Part shown: piece by piece, positions 8,669 through 16,965 of the stretch | Numbering within the stretch: position 1 is the first letter of the stretch | How the letters are laid out: each line of letters starts with the position of its first letter | From: an uncultured Actinomycetes bacterium | Lineage (GTDB): Bacteria; Actinomycetota; Actinomycetes; Nanopelagicales; Nanopelagicaceae | Reading direction: 5' to 3' | NCBI GenBank assembly: GCA_903928395.1 | Contig: CAIYQS010000073.1 | Location: forward strand, 1 to 25,461 | DNA length: 25,461 nucleotides | Notes under the pieces: generated by a model | Databases searched by the model: none | Seen by the model: the letters and a program-made list of their open reading frames with translations, nothing else | What the model was told of the DNA's origin: nothing | Made by a program: the position numbers and the translations under genes

Positions 8669-9665
8669 ACGTCGGTTTACATCGTTGCAACGCGGTGGAT
8701 TATTACTTATTCTCGGAATATTGCTTCTTGTTACGAGCAATTTTGTTGATGAGCTGCGCTCTTATCAAGGAGCACAGGTGGCTGTGTATCTCGTGGCTAT
8801 CTCATCCATAATCCTTTTAACGGGATACTCCGGGCAGATTTCTTTGGGCCACGGGGCCATTATGGCAATTGGAAGTTATGCCGCTGCTCTCGCTTTTTCC
8901 TTGTGGAACATCTCTTTTGAATTCGCCATTCTTTTTGGGATGGTAGTTGGAACAATTGCGGGATTCATTTTGGGAGTTGCTGCTGCTCGTTTATCCGGGC
9001 CTTACTTGGCAGGCACAACACTTGCACTTGCCGTTGGTCTTCCCACGATAGCTGACCAATTTAAGGTCCTTGGTGGAGAGCAAGGATTGAACTTTGATAT
9101 TGGCGATGCTCCTGGATGGATCAAGAGATTTGAGGGGAGTGACTTCACTCAGTACAGATGGTTCTTCTGGCTGATGACTCTTGTCGCATTGGGCGTCGTT
9201 TGGGCTATAACGAATTTGTTACAAAGTAGTTTTGGTCGCAATTGGAGAGCTGTAAGCAATAACCCAGTGGCTGCTAGTTTGGCGGGCATCAACGTCGCCA
9301 GAGCGAAAGTATTGGCGTTTACGGTGAGTTCGGCCCTTGCCAGCCTTGCTGGTGCTTTGTTCGGAATACTTTTAGGAATTGTTACGCCATCCGCCTTTCC
9401 GCTGACGCTTTCTTTTACGATTTTGACTGGTGCGGTTCTTGCCGGAGTAGGCAATCTCGCAGGTAGCATTGTCGGCGCAGTGGTTCTGGTTGCAATACCC
9501 GAATTCTCTGGTGCGCTCTCAACGCATTTGGGGAACTCGCAAAAGGTGACCGCGAATCTTCCGGGATTGGTGACAAGCTTGTTGCTGATCTTTGTAGTTC
9601 TCTTCAGACCAGAAGGATTGTGGCCAAAAAAAGTATGGAAGAGATCTCGACAACTAAATAACTAA
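8661..9665 (+). CDS. livM: branched-chain amino acid-type ABC transporter permease, LivM type
   Basis: Second permease subunit, 334 residues, mostly hydrophobic. The GYSGQISLGHGAIMAIGSYA region at about 54-73 is the LivM signature, and the loop containing NWRAVSNNPVAASLAGI is the coupling segment to the ATPases. The C-terminus FRPEGLWPKK is also typical of LivM. The basic N-terminus (MRKRRF) gives a cytoplasmic start. The gene overlaps livH by eight bases. A 44-base gap with a ribosome binding site but no terminator separates it from the binding-protein gene, so the five transport genes look like one transcript. Confidence 0.94.
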   Translation: MRKRRFTSLQRGGLLLILGILLLVTSNFVDELRSYQGAQVAVYLVAISSIILLTGYSGQISLGHGAIMAIGSYAAALAFSLWNISFEFAILFGMVVGTIAGFILGVAAARLSGPYLAGTTLALAVGLPTIADQFKVLGGEQGLNFDIGDAPGWIKRFEGSDFTQYRWFFWLMTLVALGVVWAITNLLQSSFGRNWRAVSNNPVAASLAGINVARAKVLAFTVSSALASLAGALFGILLGIVTPSAFPLTLSFTILTGAVLAGVGNLAGSIVGAVVLVAIPEFSGALSTHLGNSQKVTANLPGLVTSLLLIFVVLFRPEGLWPKKVWKRSRQLNN

Positions 9666-9709
9666 TTTTCACAAGCATCTCCTGGAATACCCTCAATGAA
9701 AGGAAGAAA

Positions 9710-11020
9710 ATGCTCGTTCAAAGACGCACGAATAGGGGGTTAGTAGTCGCAGCATTAGCGACAGCGCTTACGCTCATCGTCAGCGCACTACCAGCCTCAG
9801 CATTAACGATTCACAGGCAAGATGGTGTTTCAGCATCAACGATAACGCTCGGGATAACTGTGCCTCTAACTGGCGCTGCGGCTCCTGGTTACAACAAGGT
9901 GCCTTATGCCATGCAAGCATATTTTAATTATGTTAATGACAATGGCGGCGTCAATGGACGCAAGATTAAATTAGTCATAAAAGATGATGCGTATAACCCT
10001 GTATTATCAAAGTCGGTTACGAATGACTTAATTTTAAAGGATAAGGTCTTCGCTATTGTTGGATCGCTAGGTACAGCAGAAAATGAAGCTACAACGCGTT
10101 TTGTGAATGATCACGGGGTTCCGCGACTATTTATAAATACCGGGTTCAGTGGTTTTGCCAATACATCCAAATATCCTACGACCTACACCTTGCTTCCCTC
10201 CTATGTAATGGAAGCAAAAATTATGGGCCAGTACATCAAAGACAATTTCGCAGGAAAGTCAGTTGCAATCATTTACCAAGATGATGATTTTGGAGCCGAT
10301 GCACTTAAAGGCTTCGCGATAGCTGGGACGAAATTTGTGGCAAAGATTCCATATGCAAGTGGCTCACAAGCCGATCCAACAGTAGTTGGGAAATGGATTT
10401 CAGGTTTAGCTGCAGCAAAGCCTGATGTAACGATTATGTTTGGCGTCTCCTCTGCATCCGCTGCTGCACTTGGAGGCTCATATAAAGTCGGTTTTAAAAC
10501 GCAATGGATCCTAGGTTCGGTTGGCGGAGATGGAACAACCATCGCATCCGTCGCCGGTCCGACTGCGGTTGGTCTGCTCTATGGAGCGATCGGAACTTCA
10601 TTCCTGCCAGCTCCGACCGATACGAGTGATCCGTATGTGGCTCAATTCCAAGCAATCAATCAGAAGTACAACTCGGGAGTGGTTTTCGATAACAACGTTC
10701 TTGAGGGCATGAATACTGCGATGCTAACAGTGGAAGCGCTACGGGCAGCCGGCAGTACTTTGACACGTGCATCACTAATGAAAGCAATTGCTAAGAGTGG
10801 TTCAACATTCGCGTCGGCAGGTTTTTCGCCGCTTGGCTATAGCTCGACTAGCCACATTGGATATAACGGGTACTGGTTTGGGACTTACGGTCCGACGGGA
10901 GCGATAAAGCCACAAGGTGGTACTTACACGCTCTACACAACTGACTCGGCATCCGGGGCGGTTTCTAAAACAACTAGCACTCGTCCTGCAATGCCAGAGA
11001 AGGGATTGCCAAACAACTAA
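9710..11020 (+). CDS. secreted substrate-binding protein of the LIV-type ABC importer
   Basis: Extracellular receptor that hands substrate to the LivHM/GF importer encoded just before it. The 436-residue protein has a Sec signal peptide at 1-31 (basic start, hydrophobic core about 11-26, likely cut after PASA). There is no lipobox cysteine, unlike many actinobacterial binding proteins, so anchoring is unclear. The rest is a type-I periplasmic fold (Peripla_BP_6 family), beginning TITLGITVPLTG and containing NGGVNGRKIKLV and the SVAIIYQDDDFGADALKG segment. AAGGAAG lies just before the ATG. Ligands in this family range from branched-chain amino acids to amides, urea and aromatic acids, and the sequence does not decide. 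Placing this gene last rather than first is less usual. The hydrolase gene after it overlaps its stop codon. Confidence 0.92.
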   Translation: MLVQRRTNRGLVVAALATALTLIVSALPASALTIHRQDGVSASTITLGITVPLTGAAAPGYNKVPYAMQAYFNYVNDNGGVNGRKIKLVIKDDAYNPVLSKSVTNDLILKDKVFAIVGSLGTAENEATTRFVNDHGVPRLFINTGFSGFANTSKYPTTYTLLPSYVMEAKIMGQYIKDNFAGKSVAIIYQDDDFGADALKGFAIAGTKFVAKIPYASGSQADPTVVGKWISGLAAAKPDVTIMFGVSSASAAALGGSYKVGFKTQWILGSVGGDGTTIASVAGPTAVGLLYGAIGTSFLPAPTDTSDPYVAQFQAINQKYNSGVVFDNNVLEGMNTAMLTVEALRAAGSTLTRASLMKAIAKSGSTFASAGFSPLGYSSTSHIGYNGYWFGTYGPTGAIKPQGGTYTLYTTDSASGAVSKTTSTRPAMPEKGLPNN

Positions 11021-12645
11021 TGAAAAAATTAATTGAAATGAAAAAAATCGCAATTATTGGAGCTACCGCACTTGCAGTAACAACCATTGTTGCGCTTCCA
11101 TCAACCGCTTCTGCGGCACCTGCATGCGATGGCAAATTTCCGGTTCAATCATGTATCGGCGCAACCAGCGATGGGGCACCATATCTCATGCAGGTTCCCG
11201 CTAATTTCAATGGCACTGTCTACCTCTGGTCTCATGGATACCGATACAACGTCGATATTCCTTCCGCTGTGCCACTTATTGGGGGTTACAAAATCACCAA
11301 TACTCCTGAACCAGGGCCTGTGCCTGGCGGAGATACTTCGGTAATCAAATACTTGCTCAGCAAAGGTTATGCCGTGATGGGTTCTGGCTTTGCTCGGCAA
11401 GGGTGGAACGCTGATTCGGGAGTTGCTACTGACACCGAACTAATCAATACCTTCAAGACTCAGTTCACAAAGACGACTCATGTCATCGCTTGGGGCGCTT
11501 CGCTTGGTGGATTCATCACGCAGACCTTGGCGGAAAAAGATGGTGCAGCATTATCTGCCGCTGGTCCACTTTGCGTAGCTTCACCTTCTGTTGAAGCTGA
11601 GTTGCAAATGGCTGGAGATTTCCTCTGGGGACTCAAGACTTTCTTCGATCCAAGTATCAAGGCGGGTAATTACTCTCCGGGTGCTGCAGGGTATGCAGAA
11701 GCGATGGGCGATCTAGGAAAGGTATTTACGGTGCTTGGAAAGTTGCAGGCAAGCATGGCAACTGGTGCCTGGCCGGATACAACGCCAGCTGCGATCCATG
11801 CCGTTGGACTTGATCAAGTTCCTAGTAGATCCGCGCTATTGCTTCTTGGATTGATGGCCGGAATTCCAACACAGAGTGCGCACTTTGACTCTACGACGGG
11901 TCCTGGTTCGCCAAATAGCAGCAGCTATACGAGTTTTGCAGCCGCTGCTAGTCCAGCACTCGCCATTCTAGAAAATGGTGCCACGGCAGCCGCTCTCGCT
12001 GTTCTCGTGACTTACGATGTTGAGTTGCAATCTGGTGGTGCAATATTTGATAACACGCAGACCGACTATTCGGCTCGCGTGGCATCGGAGGCTACGGTTT
12101 ACAACGCTGCTCTGAGTGGTTCAACCGCGACTGCAGGACTACTTGGCTACCTTGCGCAAGCACCTCGAGCAACGGCTTCCTCAGCGGCGCTCGCAAAAAT
12201 GCGATCACTTGCTCAGTGGACTGGAAAAGTCACCGTACCTACCGTCGCAATGACGGGTGTCGCTGATCCAGTTACTCCTGCTGGTGATTTGACCTATTTG
12301 GCACAGCAATATGCGCAGCAATGGAAGACGGCTCATTTGGCAACTCTTGGAAAAGGTCGACCACCTTATGACTTGATCGCGCTATTTGGTGTGACGCCTG
12401 CCCACTACACAACCTTTTCAGCAAAAGGTGCTCCAATCACAACCACGGCGGCTGCTAACGGAACTAATCACTGTAATTTCAATGTAAAGCAATACATTGC
12501 AGTTGCGGACATGTTGGCATATGCCTCATCCACGGGACAGGATCTCTCAGGTGGTGCCCTTAACACTGCCGTACGAAAGATGGGTGGAACCACTAGGGAT
12601 CTGCAATTTGCTCCACCACTTCCTAAGTTCTACGCCGCGGATTAA
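11020..12645 (+). CDS. secreted alpha/beta hydrolase
   Basis: Exported hydrolase of unknown substrate, 541 residues. A signal peptide covers about 1-32 (hydrophobic 10-27, likely cut at ASA-AP). The catalytic set of the alpha/beta-hydrolase fold can be read: oxyanion strand LWSHGYR at 69-75, nucleophile elbow GASLGG with Ser161, a candidate acid Asp416 in GVADPVTP, and His484 in NGTNHCNF. The start shares a base with the binding-protein stop (TAATG) and has no Shine-Dalgarno of its own, so translation is probably coupled. ATG 11038 is an alternative that still gives a signal peptide. An esterase or peptidase that releases a compound for the adjacent importer is a reasonable inference, but the family here is not identified further. 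Confidence 0.85.
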   Translation: MKKLIEMKKIAIIGATALAVTTIVALPSTASAAPACDGKFPVQSCIGATSDGAPYLMQVPANFNGTVYLWSHGYRYNVDIPSAVPLIGGYKITNTPEPGPVPGGDTSVIKYLLSKGYAVMGSGFARQGWNADSGVATDTELINTFKTQFTKTTHVIAWGASLGGFITQTLAEKDGAALSAAGPLCVASPSVEAELQMAGDFLWGLKTFFDPSIKAGNYSPGAAGYAEAMGDLGKVFTVLGKLQASMATGAWPDTTPAAIHAVGLDQVPSRSALLLLGLMAGIPTQSAHFDSTTGPGSPNSSSYTSFAAAASPALAILENGATAAALAVLVTYDVELQSGGAIFDNTQTDYSARVASEATVYNAALSGSTATAGLLGYLAQAPRATASSAALAKMRSLAQWTGKVTVPTVAMTGVADPVTPAGDLTYLAQQYAQQWKTAHLATLGKGRPPYDLIALFGVTPAHYTTFSAKGAPITTTAAANGTNHCNFNVKQYIAVADMLAYASSTGQDLSGGALNTAVRKMGGTTRDLQFAPPLPKFYAAD

Positions 12646-12670
12646 ATTCGGATAGAACTCAAAAGTTAAG

Positions 12671-12704
12671 GCGGCCCTTCGAGAAATCGAGGGGCCGCTT
12701 TTCT
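12671..12704 (+). terminator. intrinsic terminator of the importer-hydrolase cassette
   Basis: Arms GCGGCCCTTCGA (12671-12682) and TCGAGGGGCCGC (12687-12698) pair over 12 bp with a single T-G wobble around a GAAA loop. TTTT follows directly. It lies 26 bases after the hydrolase stop and right before the tsaE promoter box. Confidence 0.93.
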
Positions 12705-12706
12705 AT

Positions 12707-12718
12707 TAGCCTTCACCT
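12707..12718 (+). promoter_or_regulatory. leaderless promoter box of tsaE
   Basis: TAGCCT at 12707-12712 fits the TANNNT -10 consensus. It is followed by exactly six bases and then the ATG, so transcription should begin at or next to the start codon. There is no Shine-Dalgarno sequence. The box begins within ten bases of the preceding terminator stem. No convincing -35 is visible, since that region falls inside the terminator hairpin. Confidence 0.65.
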
Positions 12719-13150
12719 ATGTCTGTTCGTGATTTCGTAGTGCGCTCCGTCGGCGAGATGGAGAATCTGGGAAGTCGAGTTGGGGAAAAACTTGTTGCAG
12801 GCAATGTCCTTTTATTGCGTGGTGAGTTAGGTGCTGGAAAAACCGCATTTACTCGAGGAATAGGCAGATCCCTTGGGATTGACGATGTCACTTCGCCAAC
12901 ATTTGTCATTTCAAAAATTCATCCTGGGGTTATTCCGTTAGTTCACGTGGATGCGTACCGACTACTCGGAGAGGAGTTGGCGATATTTGATGATCTTGAT
13001 CTAGAAACTCGTATACCAATTTCAATCACTGTAATCGAATGGGGTAGTGGATTTGTAGAGCGATTGAGCGATACCTTCATCGAGGTTGATATAAATTTCG
13101 ATACAAATCCTGATTCTCGGCTTGTCACCATTAGAGGATTAGAAGTATGA
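12719..13150 (+). CDS. tsaE: tRNA t6A biosynthesis ATPase TsaE
   Basis: ATPase partner of the TsaB-TsaD complex that installs N6-threonylcarbamoyl on A37 of ANN-decoding tRNAs. It has 143 residues, normal for TsaE. Walker A is GELGAGKT at about 35-42, followed by FTRGIGRSLG and the SPTFVI segment. The HVDAYRL stretch and the IEWGSGF (usually EWG/EWPE) region are typical family marks. The ATG at 12719 sits exactly six bases behind a -10-like box, which suggests a leaderless mRNA. The stop overlaps the next gene as ATGA. Confidence 0.94.
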   Translation: MSVRDFVVRSVGEMENLGSRVGEKLVAGNVLLLRGELGAGKTAFTRGIGRSLGIDDVTSPTFVISKIHPGVIPLVHVDAYRLLGEELAIFDDLDLETRIPISITVIEWGSGFVERLSDTFIEVDINFDTNPDSRLVTIRGLEV

Positions 13151-14133
13151 AAAATATTTTAACGATAGATACTTCTACAGATCGGACCAGCGTAGGGTTG
13201 GTTATTGACGGAGTTCTGTGTTTTGAAACTCATCATGATGATCCTCTTGCGCATGGTGAAGTACTGCCAAAGTTAGTTCAAGATGCATTGAATATCGGTA
13301 CTCCAATTGACGTAGTCGCCATTGCCATGGGGCCTGGTCCATTTACTGGGTTACGAGTGGGAATTGCATTCGGACAAGTTTTCGCACTCGCTCGCGAAAT
13401 ACCTTGGATAGGAGTTTCTTCACTGGCCGCAATGGCCGCGGTTCATGATGATCCAGAATTCATCGTCGCGATAGATGCGCGAAGGCGTGAGTTCTTCTGT
13501 GAACATTATTTGGATGGGAAACTATATGCACCATCTCGTACAGTGCAGCGCGAGGATCTTGCGAATGTAGTGCTCCCAAAGTATTTCGATCCACCAACTC
13601 CACTCGGGATTGCCAAACTGGCCTCAACGTCACACTCAGTACTTGAACCAATTTATATCCGAAAGCCCGATGCTTACCCTTCGCCCAAAGGGGTGAAATT
13701 TCGACAGTGGACACATATGGATCTAGTTGAAATATACGGGCTTGAAAAATCGGTGTACCTCGATGATCCCTGGAGTATGGAGCAATTTAAAGAGGAATTT
13801 GCTGGCCCGTCGCGACAATACTTGGTAGCTGAATACGAAGGAAAAGTTGTTGGTTATGCCGGAATCATGCTCGCAGGTGACGTCACAGATATTTTGACAC
13901 TTACTGTTGCTCCCGATTTTAGAAGGCGCGGAATCGCAAGGGAGTTCCTTAAGCGGATGGTTGATTGGTCACGAAATCAAAATGTGGTTGCAATCATGCT
14001 TGAAATGCGAGTGGACAATGTTGAAGCAGAACCGCTTTATCTCGAAAATGGTTTTCGAAAGATTTCCGAACGTGTTGATTATTATGGCCCCGGACTTACG
14101 GCCGTTGTCATGCGAAAAGAGTTGCGAAAATGA
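13147..14133 (+). CDS. tsaB: fusion of TsaB (t6A complex) and RimI-type GNAT acetyltransferase
   Basis: One 328-residue protein carrying two functions that are usually separate neighbouring genes. Residues 1 to about 178 are TsaB, the non-catalytic partner of TsaD in t6A synthesis: ILTIDTSTDRTSVGL at 4-18, GPGPFTGLRVG at 62-72, DARRREFF at 110-117 and the closing EPIYIRKPDAYP at 167-178. Residues about 188-328 are a GNAT domain like RimI, which acetylates the N-terminus of ribosomal protein S18: VAPDFRRRGIARE at 254-266 is the acetyl-CoA loop, followed by EMRVDNVEAEPLYLENGF. The domains join without a stop or frameshift. ATGA overlaps link it to tsaE and tsaD, so all t6A components except TsaC are made from one transcript. 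Confidence 0.93.
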   Translation: MKNILTIDTSTDRTSVGLVIDGVLCFETHHDDPLAHGEVLPKLVQDALNIGTPIDVVAIAMGPGPFTGLRVGIAFGQVFALAREIPWIGVSSLAAMAAVHDDPEFIVAIDARRREFFCEHYLDGKLYAPSRTVQREDLANVVLPKYFDPPTPLGIAKLASTSHSVLEPIYIRKPDAYPSPKGVKFRQWTHMDLVEIYGLEKSVYLDDPWSMEQFKEEFAGPSRQYLVAEYEGKVVGYAGIMLAGDVTDILTLTVAPDFRRRGIAREFLKRMVDWSRNQNVVAIMLEMRVDNVEAEPLYLENGFRKISERVDYYGPGLTAVVMRKELRK

Positions 14134-15149
14134 TCGATCAACCTCTTGTATTAGGAATAGAAACCTCTTGTGATGAAACTGCAGTTGGAATCGTTCGGGG
14201 TCGCACGCTTCTGGCTAATGTTATTTCTTCGAGTGTTGAAGAGCACGCTCGATTTGGAGGAGTAGTTCCAGAGATTGCCAGTCGAGCGCATTTAGAAGCT
14301 ATGCCATCGGTAATTGAAGAGGCACTGAAGATTGCACAGATATCGTTAAGGGATTTGGATGCAATCGGAGTTACAGCCGGACCAGGTTTGATTGGGGCGC
14401 TGTTGGTTGGAACGAGCGCCGCTCATGGATTGTCACTTGCACTTGATAAACCGTTGTTCGGAGTGAACCATCTCTCCTCACACCTGGCGGTTGATGCCCT
14501 TGATGAATCTAGAGCGCTCACTCCGGCAATCGGATTGCTCGTGAGTGGCGGTCATAGTTCGATTATTCAGGTCACTAATTTGGTCAGTGAATTCCATGTT
14601 CTAGGCGCGACGATCGATGACGCGGCGGGTGAAGCATTCGACAAAATTGCGAGATTGCTTGAACTGGATTTCCCAGGTGGACCCGCTATCGACGAGCTTG
14701 CAGTTGCTGGGGATTTCGATGCAATCGAATTCCCCCGTGGACTCGCCAACTCTGATTACAATTTTTCATTCAGCGGACTCAAAACCGCGGTCTCACGTTA
14801 TTTGCAAAGCACCCCAAACGCCCTCAAGGCTGATGTTGCCGCCTCGTTCCAAGAGGCGGTGGTCGATGTCCTTTTAACGAAAGCAGTTAGGGCTTGCACC
14901 GAGACCGGGATAGAAGCGTTGATCATTGCTGGAGGAGTAGCTGCTAATTCCCGCCTGCGGTCCGAAGCTACTCGGCGTTGTGCGGAGGCCAAAATAGAGT
15001 TGCGGACTCCTCCCAGGGCTTTATGCACAGACAATGGGGCGATGGTTGCTGCGATTTCATCCCTAGCTGTGAGCGCGGGTGTGGCTCCGAGTCGCCCTGG
15101 CTTCGCGACATTGTCCACAGCCCCCGTGGACCGTCCAATCTGGGGTTAA
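14130..15149 (+). CDS. tsaD: tRNA N6-adenosine threonylcarbamoyltransferase TsaD
   Basis: Catalytic subunit that transfers the threonylcarbamoyl group from TC-AMP to A37 of tRNA. It has 339 residues, normal length. Seen are GIETSCDETAVGIV at 9-22, VPEIASRAH, the metal-binding histidines H114 and H118 in HLSSH, GHSSIIQV, FSFSGLKTAV, and the C-terminal GGVAANSRLR and CTDNGAMVA, whose Asp is the third metal ligand. Its ATG overlaps the tsaB-rimI stop. No convincing terminator follows; the 129 bases to groL hold a promoter and CIRCE. Confidence 0.97.
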   Translation: MIDQPLVLGIETSCDETAVGIVRGRTLLANVISSSVEEHARFGGVVPEIASRAHLEAMPSVIEEALKIAQISLRDLDAIGVTAGPGLIGALLVGTSAAHGLSLALDKPLFGVNHLSSHLAVDALDESRALTPAIGLLVSGGHSSIIQVTNLVSEFHVLGATIDDAAGEAFDKIARLLELDFPGGPAIDELAVAGDFDAIEFPRGLANSDYNFSFSGLKTAVSRYLQSTPNALKADVAASFQEAVVDVLLTKAVRACTETGIEALIIAGGVAANSRLRSEATRRCAEAKIELRTPPRALCTDNGAMVAAISSLAVSAGVAPSRPGFATLSTAPVDRPIWG

Positions 15150-15182
15150 ACACCCCCTAGATTTCGGACTGGATCCGCCCGA

Positions 15183-15212
15183 TTGGAAGGCTTTTGCGCC
15201 TTTCGATAGAGT
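15183..15212 (+). promoter_or_regulatory. groL promoter, -35 TTGGAA and -10 TAGAGT
   Basis: TTGGAA (15183-15188) and TAGAGT (15207-15212) are separated by 18 bases, fitting a housekeeping sigma promoter. The predicted start, about 15219, falls inside the left arm of the CIRCE element, exactly where a repressor would block it. This was assigned by eye. Confidence 0.55.
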
Positions 15213-15216
15213 TTGG

Positions 15217-15243
15217 TTAGCACTCACCTATGGCGAGTGATAA
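15217..15243. promoter_or_regulatory. CIRCE operator (HrcA binding site) upstream of groL
   Basis: TTAGCACTC (15217-15225), a nine-base spacer, then GAGTGATAA (15235-15243). This equals the CIRCE consensus TTAGCACTC-N9-GAGTGCTAA with one change in the right arm. HrcA is known to bind CIRCE and to repress chaperonin genes until heat stress. Confidence 0.93.
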
Positions 15244-15278
15244 TGAATATTAAAGATTCTTAAAGGGAGATAAAAGAC

Positions 15279-16898
15279 ATGGCAAAGATGATCGCCTTCA
15301 ACGAAGAGGCACGCCGCGGTTTGGAGCGAGGAATGAATACGCTCGCCGACGCCGTCAAAGTAACCCTTGGGCCCCGTGGTCGCAACGTAGTGCTTGAGAA
15401 AAAATGGGGCGCCCCAACTATTACAAATGATGGCGTTTCCATTGCGAAAGAGATTGACCTGGATGATCCATGGGAGAAGATTGGCGCAGAGCTAGTTAAA
15501 GAAGTTGCCAAGAAGACAGACGACGTTGCTGGTGATGGAACAACCACCGCTACCGTTTTGGCTCAAGCTCTTGTTCGCGAAGGACTTCGCAATGTAGCCG
15601 CTGGAGCAAATCCAATGGCACTCAAGCGCGGTATCGAAAAAGCCGTTGATGCAATTTCTGTAGAGCTCAGCAAGATGGCAAAAAATGTTGACACTAAAGA
15701 GCAGATTGCAGCTACTGCATCTATCTCTGCTGCTGACTCAACAATCGGTGACATGATCGCTGAAGCGATGGATAAGGTAGGCAAAGAAGGCGTAATCACA
15801 GTTGAAGAGAGCAATACATTTGGTTTGGAGCTTGAACTTACAGAAGGTATGCGCTTTGACAAGGGTTACATTTCTCCTTACTTCACTACGGACTCAGACC
15901 GCATGGAAGCCGTTCTCGAGGATCCTTATATCTTGATCGCGAATTCAAAAATTTCAAACATCAAGGATCTACTTCCAATTCTAGAAAAGGTCATGCAATC
16001 AGGTAAGCCGTTGTTGATCTTGGCGGAAGACGTCGAAGGTGAAGCGCTAGCGACTCTTGTCGTTAATAAGATCCGTGGAACGTTCCGTTCAGCCGCTGTT
16101 AAGGCGCCGGGATTCGGAGATCGCCGTAAGGCAATGTTGCAAGATATTGCAATTCTTACTGGCGCAACAGTTATTTCCGAAGAAGTGGGTTTGAAGTTAG
16201 AAGCAGCAACAATGGAACTTCTCGGTCACGCTCGTAAAGTTGTTATCGCCAAGGAAGAAACCACGATAGTTGAAGGTTCTGGAGATGCTGATCAGATTAA
16301 AGGTCGCGTAAACCAGATCCGTTCAGAAATTGAAAAGAGTGACTCCGACTACGATCGCGAGAAACTACAAGAGCGGTTAGCAAAGCTTGCTGGGGGAGTC
16401 GCAGTGATCAAGGCTGGTGCCGCCACCGAAGTTGAGCTAAAAGAGCGTAAGCATCGCATTGAAGACGCGGTCCGTAATGCTAAGGCCGCAGTAGAAGAAG
16501 GAATTGTTGCTGGTGGAGGTGTTGCGCTTTTGCAGGCTGGTAAAGCTGCGCTCGCGAATTTGAACTTAGTTGGAGACGAAGCAACAGGTGCTCGGATCGT
16601 TGAGTTTGGAATCGAAGCCCCACTCAAGCAGATTGCAATCAATGCCGGACTCGAAGGTGGAGTAGTTGTTGAGAAAGTCCGAAATCTCGAATCTGGATTC
16701 GGTCTCAATGCTGCAACAGGTGAATATGTTGACATGATCAAAGCAGGAATTATTGATCCTGCCAAAGTCACCCGTTCAGCACTTCAAAATGCTGCTTCTA
16801 TCGCTGCCCTCTTTTTGACTACCGAGGCGGTAGTTACAGATAAGCCAGAACCAAAGGCAGTCGGAGTAAATAACCCTGCTGCGGATATGGACTTCTAG
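15279..16898 (+). CDS. groL: 60 kDa chaperonin GroEL, no groES beside it
   Basis: ATP-driven folding chaperone forming 14-mer rings with a GroES cap. The 539 residues carry the family marks throughout: KVTLGPRGRNVVLEKKWGAP, the ATP-binding GDGTTTATVL at about 86-95, and AAVEEGIVAGGGVAL near 405. GGGAG precedes the ATG. The C-terminus ends NNPAADMDF, without the Gly-Gly-Met tail of housekeeping actinobacterial GroEL2 and without the His-rich tail of GroEL1. No groES lies upstream, where actinobacterial groES-groEL1 operons keep it, so the co-chaperonin must be elsewhere. CIRCE control upstream and a terminator downstream make it a single-gene unit. Confidence 0.97.
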   Translation: MAKMIAFNEEARRGLERGMNTLADAVKVTLGPRGRNVVLEKKWGAPTITNDGVSIAKEIDLDDPWEKIGAELVKEVAKKTDDVAGDGTTTATVLAQALVREGLRNVAAGANPMALKRGIEKAVDAISVELSKMAKNVDTKEQIAATASISAADSTIGDMIAEAMDKVGKEGVITVEESNTFGLELELTEGMRFDKGYISPYFTTDSDRMEAVLEDPYILIANSKISNIKDLLPILEKVMQSGKPLLILAEDVEGEALATLVVNKIRGTFRSAAVKAPGFGDRRKAMLQDIAILTGATVISEEVGLKLEAATMELLGHARKVVIAKEETTIVEGSGDADQIKGRVNQIRSEIEKSDSDYDREKLQERLAKLAGGVAVIKAGAATEVELKERKHRIEDAVRNAKAAVEEGIVAGGGVALLQAGKAALANLNLVGDEATGARIVEFGIEAPLKQIAINAGLEGGVVVEKVRNLESGFGLNAATGEYVDMIKAGIIDPAKVTRSALQNAASIAALFLTTEAVVTDKPEPKAVGVNNPAADMDF

Positions 16899-16916
16899 AA
16901 GCCTTTAAGTGCTCAT

Positions 16917-16949
16917 AACAGCCCTCCAATTTTCTTGGGGGGCTGTTTC
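16917..16949 (+). terminator. intrinsic terminator of groL
   Basis: AACAGCCCTCC (16917-16927) pairs with GGGGGGCTGTT (16937-16947) over 11 bp with one T-G wobble around a nine-base loop. The T run after the stem is short. It begins 18 bases after the groL stop. Confidence 0.85.
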
Positions 16950-16953
16950 GCAT

Positions 16954-16965
16954 TACCCTTGCGCC
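16954..16965 (+). promoter_or_regulatory. leaderless promoter box of the DUF3027 gene
   Basis: TACCCT (16954-16959) fits TANNNT and stands exactly six bases before the ATG at 16966. It lies directly behind the groL terminator. There is no Shine-Dalgarno sequence. Confidence 0.6.

Noticed and set aside
15186..15204. Terminator after tsaD (AAGGC-ttttgc-GCCTT)
   Set aside because: The stem has only five pairs and no T run, and it lies within the groL promoter region.
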